Below are positions 61,081 to 64,000 of a DNA stretch of 64,000 nt, one piece after another. Origin of the DNA: UBA7328 sp002471345 (GTDB taxonomy: Bacteria > Bacteroidota > Bacteroidia > Chitinophagales > Saprospiraceae); the NCBI GenBank assembly GCA_964011275.1, contig CAXGOB010000016.1:7835-71834 (forward strand). Reading direction: 5' to 3'. The position numbers and the translations under genes are program-made. The first letter of the stretch is position 1, and the number at the start of each line of letters is the position of its first letter. The notes beneath the pieces are model-generated. The model saw nothing but the letters and a program-made list of their open reading frames with translations, did no database searches and was not told the DNA's origin.

Positions 61081-62297
61081 ATGCAGTCCACCTGGAAAAT
61101 AAAAGCCTCTCTTTATATCAATTATTTCGTCTTTGCAATCCTCCTCAACAGTGTAGGGATTGTCATACTCAAAGCCCAAAATGTATATGGTGTAGATGAA
61201 GTACAGGCCAGTATACTTGAGGCTTTTAAGGACATGCCCATTGCCATTGTATCTTTCTTATTAGCTTCCTTCCTCGAATCGGATATAAAAAAGCCATGCT
61301 GACAGGGCTTGCATTGGTCTCAATTGCTTGTATTGGCATGATCTATGGCAACAGTTTTTTAACCTCAAAGCTTCTTTTTGCTACTGTAGGTGTAAGTTTT
61401 GCCTTAATCAAAGTTTCCGTCTATTCCATTATTGGATTAGTAACTCACAGTCAATCAGAACATAATAGCCTGATGAGTTCCATCGAAGGGGTATTTATGT
61501 TTGGAATCGCACTTGCTTATTTTTTATTTCCAGCATTTAATAATATAAATGACCCTAATTCTTGGCTTAATGTATATTGGCTGCTGGCAATATTATCCGC
61601 ATTATCATTCTTATTTCTATACTTCTCGGAATTTAATGAAGGTGATGAGATCCCAGGTGCTAACTTAAAAGATGATGCCTATCAGATGTTTTTACTCATT
61701 ACTAAATTGATGGTAATAGTATTCTTAATTAGTGCTTTCCTATTTGTGATGATGGAGCAAGGAATAATGACTTGGCTACCTACTTTCAATGAAAAAGTAT
61801 TGAATCTACCTGAGAATATAGGAATTATGATGGCAAGCATATTTGCCATTTCTCTTGGAATTGGGCGTATCCTGGCAGGGAAGCTAGCTGAATCTTTCAC
61901 TTGGTTATGGATATTATCGATCTGTATCCTTATAGCTATGGCAATGGTTATTTTCTTGTTACCTCTAGCCATTTCATCAGATGTTATAGAAATTCAAAAA
62001 TTCTCTGATATTCCTTTGATTGGTTTCACATTTCCTCTAATAGGACTATTTATTGCACCCATTTATCCAATGATTAACTCAGTGATTCTAAGTTCATTAC
62101 CTAAAAAATTGCATAGCCCGATGACTGGTCTTATAGTTGTCTTTTCTGCCTTAGGAGGGACGTTGGGCAGTCGGTTTATAGGCTGGTTGTTTAAGAATGT
62201 AGGAGGAGATAGCGCCTTTTTCTATACTTTGATTCCGATGAGTCTACTTTTAATTTCCTTATTCATTTTGAATAAATTAAGCTCAAAAACTCAATAG
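61081..62297 (+). pseudogene. MFS transporter (probable sugar/trehalose uptake) with a frameshift
   Basis: The first frame (61081-61302) encodes two membrane helices and stops at TGA. The second (61296-62297, offset -1) continues with ten more helices of an MFS transporter. Near 61266-61293 the -1 frame reads F-L-P-R-I-G-Y-K-K-A, like the conserved loop 2-3 of MFS proteins, while the zero frame reads F-L-E-S-D-I-K-K. This puts the shift near a TTCC-TTCC repeat at 61266-61273. The run A-AAA-AAG at 61287-61293, in the zero frame before TGA, is a known -1 slippery heptamer and would join the frames. It may thus be a mutant gene, a programmed shift or a sequence error. The downstream trehalase suggests the substrate. 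Confidence 0.75.
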
Positions 62298-62305
62298 CTC
62301 TAGTT

Positions 62306-62331
62306 TACTTCAGATTGATAAATCTGAAGTA
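62306..62331. promoter_or_regulatory. Perfect 11-bp hairpin between MFS and trehalase genes
   Basis: TACTTCAGATT (62306-62316) and AATCTGAAGTA (62321-62331) form a perfect stem with a GATA loop in the 61-bp gap between the transporter and trehalase genes. There is no T-run. It may set relative expression by RNA processing, act as an operator or weakly terminate. Confidence 0.5.
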
Positions 62332-62358
62332 GCAATCGATATCTCGTAATTCGGCAAA

Positions 62359-63879
62359 ATGCAAGAAACTCATTCATCTCCTCCGCCTTCTCAGACTTTT
62401 CCAGCTCTCTTCAAAAAGACTCATGAAATGGGAGTTTTTGAGGATGCCAAAACTATGAGTGACATAATTCCTATTACTGACAGTAAATCCATTAATGAAG
62501 CTTACAAAAGTTTAAATAATCATAGTGTCGAGTCCTTGAGACAGTTTCTTCATCTCCATTTTATCATCCCACAAAACAAGGATTCAGATTTCAAAACCAA
62601 CAAAAAACATAGCGTTTCTCAGCACATTCACGCTTTATGGAATGTGCTGAGACGAGCAAAAGACAAGCAGATAGAAGGCTCTTCATTGGTCCCACTTCCC
62701 TATTCCTATGTAGTACCGGGAGGAAGGTTTAATGAAATTTATTATTGGGATAGTTATTTCACCATGCTTGGGCTCAAAATTAGTGGGGAATTTGACTTAA
62801 TAGAAAGCATGATCGAAAATTTCGCTCATCAGATTGATCAGTTTGGGCATATTCCCAACGGTAATCGTACTTACTTCTTAAGTCGAAGTCAACCTCCCTT
62901 TTTCGCCTTGATGGTAGAACTTTTAGCTGGAATTAGAGGAGAAAAAATTTATGATCACTACTTACCTCATTTGATTAAAGAATACTCCTTTTGGATGAAA
63001 GGAAGTGAACAATTGTCTGACAATCAATTATTTATCAACAGGGTGGGTATTGCCAACAATAAATTCATACTCAATAGATATTATGACGAGTTGGACACTC
63101 CTCGAGATGAGATGTATCCTGACGATGTAGAACTAGCAAAAACTTCTAATAGAAATTCTAATGAATTATTTAGGCATATAAGAGCAGCCTGTGAGTCTGG
63201 ATGGGATTTCAGTAGTCGTTGGCTTTCAGATCCAATGGATTTGAGTAGTATAGATGCTGCTCATATTTTTCCTATAGATTTAAATTGTCTTTTGTATCAT
63301 TTAGAACTCACGATCTCTAAGTGCCATCTTTTGAAAGGAGAAAATGTGGAATCTTCAGATTTCAAGAAGTTAGCAAACCAAAGAAAAAAAGCCATCAATA
63401 AAGTCTTTTGGAATGATTCAGAAGGTTGTTATCTAGATTTTAATAATAAGAAGAATACACAAACACCTATTGTCTCGGCCGCTACGACGTATCCACTTTT
63501 CTTCAAAATAGCAGATCCGCATCATGCAGATTCTATTGCACTCAAAATTAAAAATGAACTACTAAAACCTGGCGGTGTGAGATGTACCACTATTAAAAGC
63601 GGTCAACAATGGGATGCTCCAAATGGATGGGCACCTATCCAATACATTGCTGTAAAAGGACTAATAAGTTATGATCAAATCAACCTAGCACTAAACATTG
63701 CAAAAAAGTGGACATCCCTTAACGAATCCATCTTCAAATCAACAGGAAAAATGTTAGAAAAATACAACGTGGAAGACCTTGATCTTCATGCTGGAGGTGG
63801 AGAATATCCAGTACAAGACGGTTTTGGCTGGACCAATGGAGTATATCTAGCTCTGAAAGAGATTATGTCAACTAAATAA
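62359..63879 (+). CDS. Trehalase (GH37), cytosolic
   Basis: The 506-residue protein carries both trehalase signatures: P-G-G-R-F-N-E-I-Y-Y-W-D-S-Y near residue 118 and Q-Q-W-D-A-P-N-G-W-A-P-I-Q near residue 416. The later G-G-G-E-Y-P-V-Q-D-G-F-G-W-T-N-G region near residue 475 includes the catalytic Glu. There is no signal peptide, so it is a TreF-like cytosolic enzyme cleaving alpha,alpha-trehalose to two glucoses. With the MFS gene directly upstream it forms a trehalose uptake-and-use locus. Length is close to that of TreF (549) with a shorter N-terminus. Confidence 0.94.
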   Translation: MQETHSSPPPSQTFPALFKKTHEMGVFEDAKTMSDIIPITDSKSINEAYKSLNNHSVESLRQFLHLHFIIPQNKDSDFKTNKKHSVSQHIHALWNVLRRAKDKQIEGSSLVPLPYSYVVPGGRFNEIYYWDSYFTMLGLKISGEFDLIESMIENFAHQIDQFGHIPNGNRTYFLSRSQPPFFALMVELLAGIRGEKIYDHYLPHLIKEYSFWMKGSEQLSDNQLFINRVGIANNKFILNRYYDELDTPRDEMYPDDVELAKTSNRNSNELFRHIRAACESGWDFSSRWLSDPMDLSSIDAAHIFPIDLNCLLYHLELTISKCHLLKGENVESSDFKKLANQRKKAINKVFWNDSEGCYLDFNNKKNTQTPIVSAATTYPLFFKIADPHHADSIALKIKNELLKPGGVRCTTIKSGQQWDAPNGWAPIQYIAVKGLISYDQINLALNIAKKWTSLNESIFKSTGKMLEKYNVEDLDLHAGGGEYPVQDGFGWTNGVYLALKEIMSTK

Positions 63880-63910
63880 TCAATCTCAAAATAATTCACT
63901 CTTCTTTCAA

Positions 63911-63945
63911 AAAACTCGGACAGATATAATGGTCATCGGAGTTTT
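63911..63945 (+). terminator. Hairpin after the trehalase gene
   Basis: AAAACTC (63911-63917) pairs with GAGTTTT (63939-63945), with a GAC/GTC inner pairing. It lies 31 bp after the trehalase stop. The stem end supplies a short T-run. Likely terminator. Confidence 0.5.
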
Positions 63946-64000
63946 ATGTGTATCCTTGCGTAAAAATAAGACAGTTTAAAAATGAATTAAATTTAAACTG

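Overview
The window is an AT-rich chromosomal segment of a Bacteroidota bacterium. The evidence is a T9SS type A sorting domain on a secreted haem peroxidase, a DUF1800/DUF1501 gene pair, a 3-coathanger-stack domain, a permease fused to an M1 peptidase, a HisKA_2-type kinase and TAnnTTTG-type promoter -7 elements. The mix fits a marine Saprospiria-like lineage, but the exact taxon cannot be fixed from the sequence. I see no rRNA, CRISPR array, phage, insertion sequence or integrase. The content is mostly chromosomal housekeeping and envelope genes in short operons on both strands.

Layout. 0-5 kb: the 3' end of a patatin-like lipase gene, then a DUF1800 - DUF1501 - cytochrome/metal-binding/coathanger operon. 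5-10 kb: a small exported protein, a tandem-domain aspartic protease, a divergent SsuD-like flavin monooxygenase, and panB-mltG. 10-15.5 kb: the most unusual region. It encodes an exported-TPR HisKA_2 histidine kinase, a REC-LuxR response regulator, a possible 41-residue acidic peptide, and an 844-residue protein. That protein joins a LuxR-type DNA-binding domain to a membrane segment, three 180-residue fibre modules and a C-terminal S74 (endosialidase-type) self-cleaving chaperone. Two near-identical TCACC-N6-GGTGA operators lie at the two promoters of this cluster. 15.6-24.6 kb: a class V aminotransferase, two tandem paralogous lipoproteins, an MBL hydrolase, a polytopic patatin, and a MoxR/VWA pair. 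24.6-31 kb: an exporter half-transporter and an ABC/M1-peptidase system. 31.6-41.2 kb: a TspO-like protein, an SSS symporter, a P1 peptidase, a rhomboid, tdk-murQ, a candidate structured RNA, an M19 dipeptidase split by an in-frame stop, an AlkA-like glycosylase and a lipoprotein. 41.3-53.6 kb: an animal-type haem peroxidase, a MATE exporter, a PASTA protein, a large zinc metalloprotease, divergent dcd and a PPTase, tRNA-Val(GAC), a RluA-family synthase with an esterase, an ABC-F protein and a small membrane protein. 53.8-60 kb: an autoregulated-looking MarR - MFP - RND - TolC efflux operon. 60-64 kb: a second soluble patatin and a probable trehalose locus made of an MFS transporter gene with a frameshift and a cytosolic trehalase.

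How it works together. Several neighbourhoods make functional sense: drug efflux under MarR control, trehalose uptake and cleavage, muropeptide recycling (murQ next to a dipeptidase), and an ABC-ATPase with its permease-peptidase partner. The 10-15.5 kb cluster looks like an envelope-sensing circuit. A two-component system sits directly upstream of a membrane-tethered transcription-factor-like protein whose architecture parallels the eukaryotic factor MYRF. I consider it the best candidate for an undescribed system here. No expression data or database search was available; all domain names come from motif recognition.
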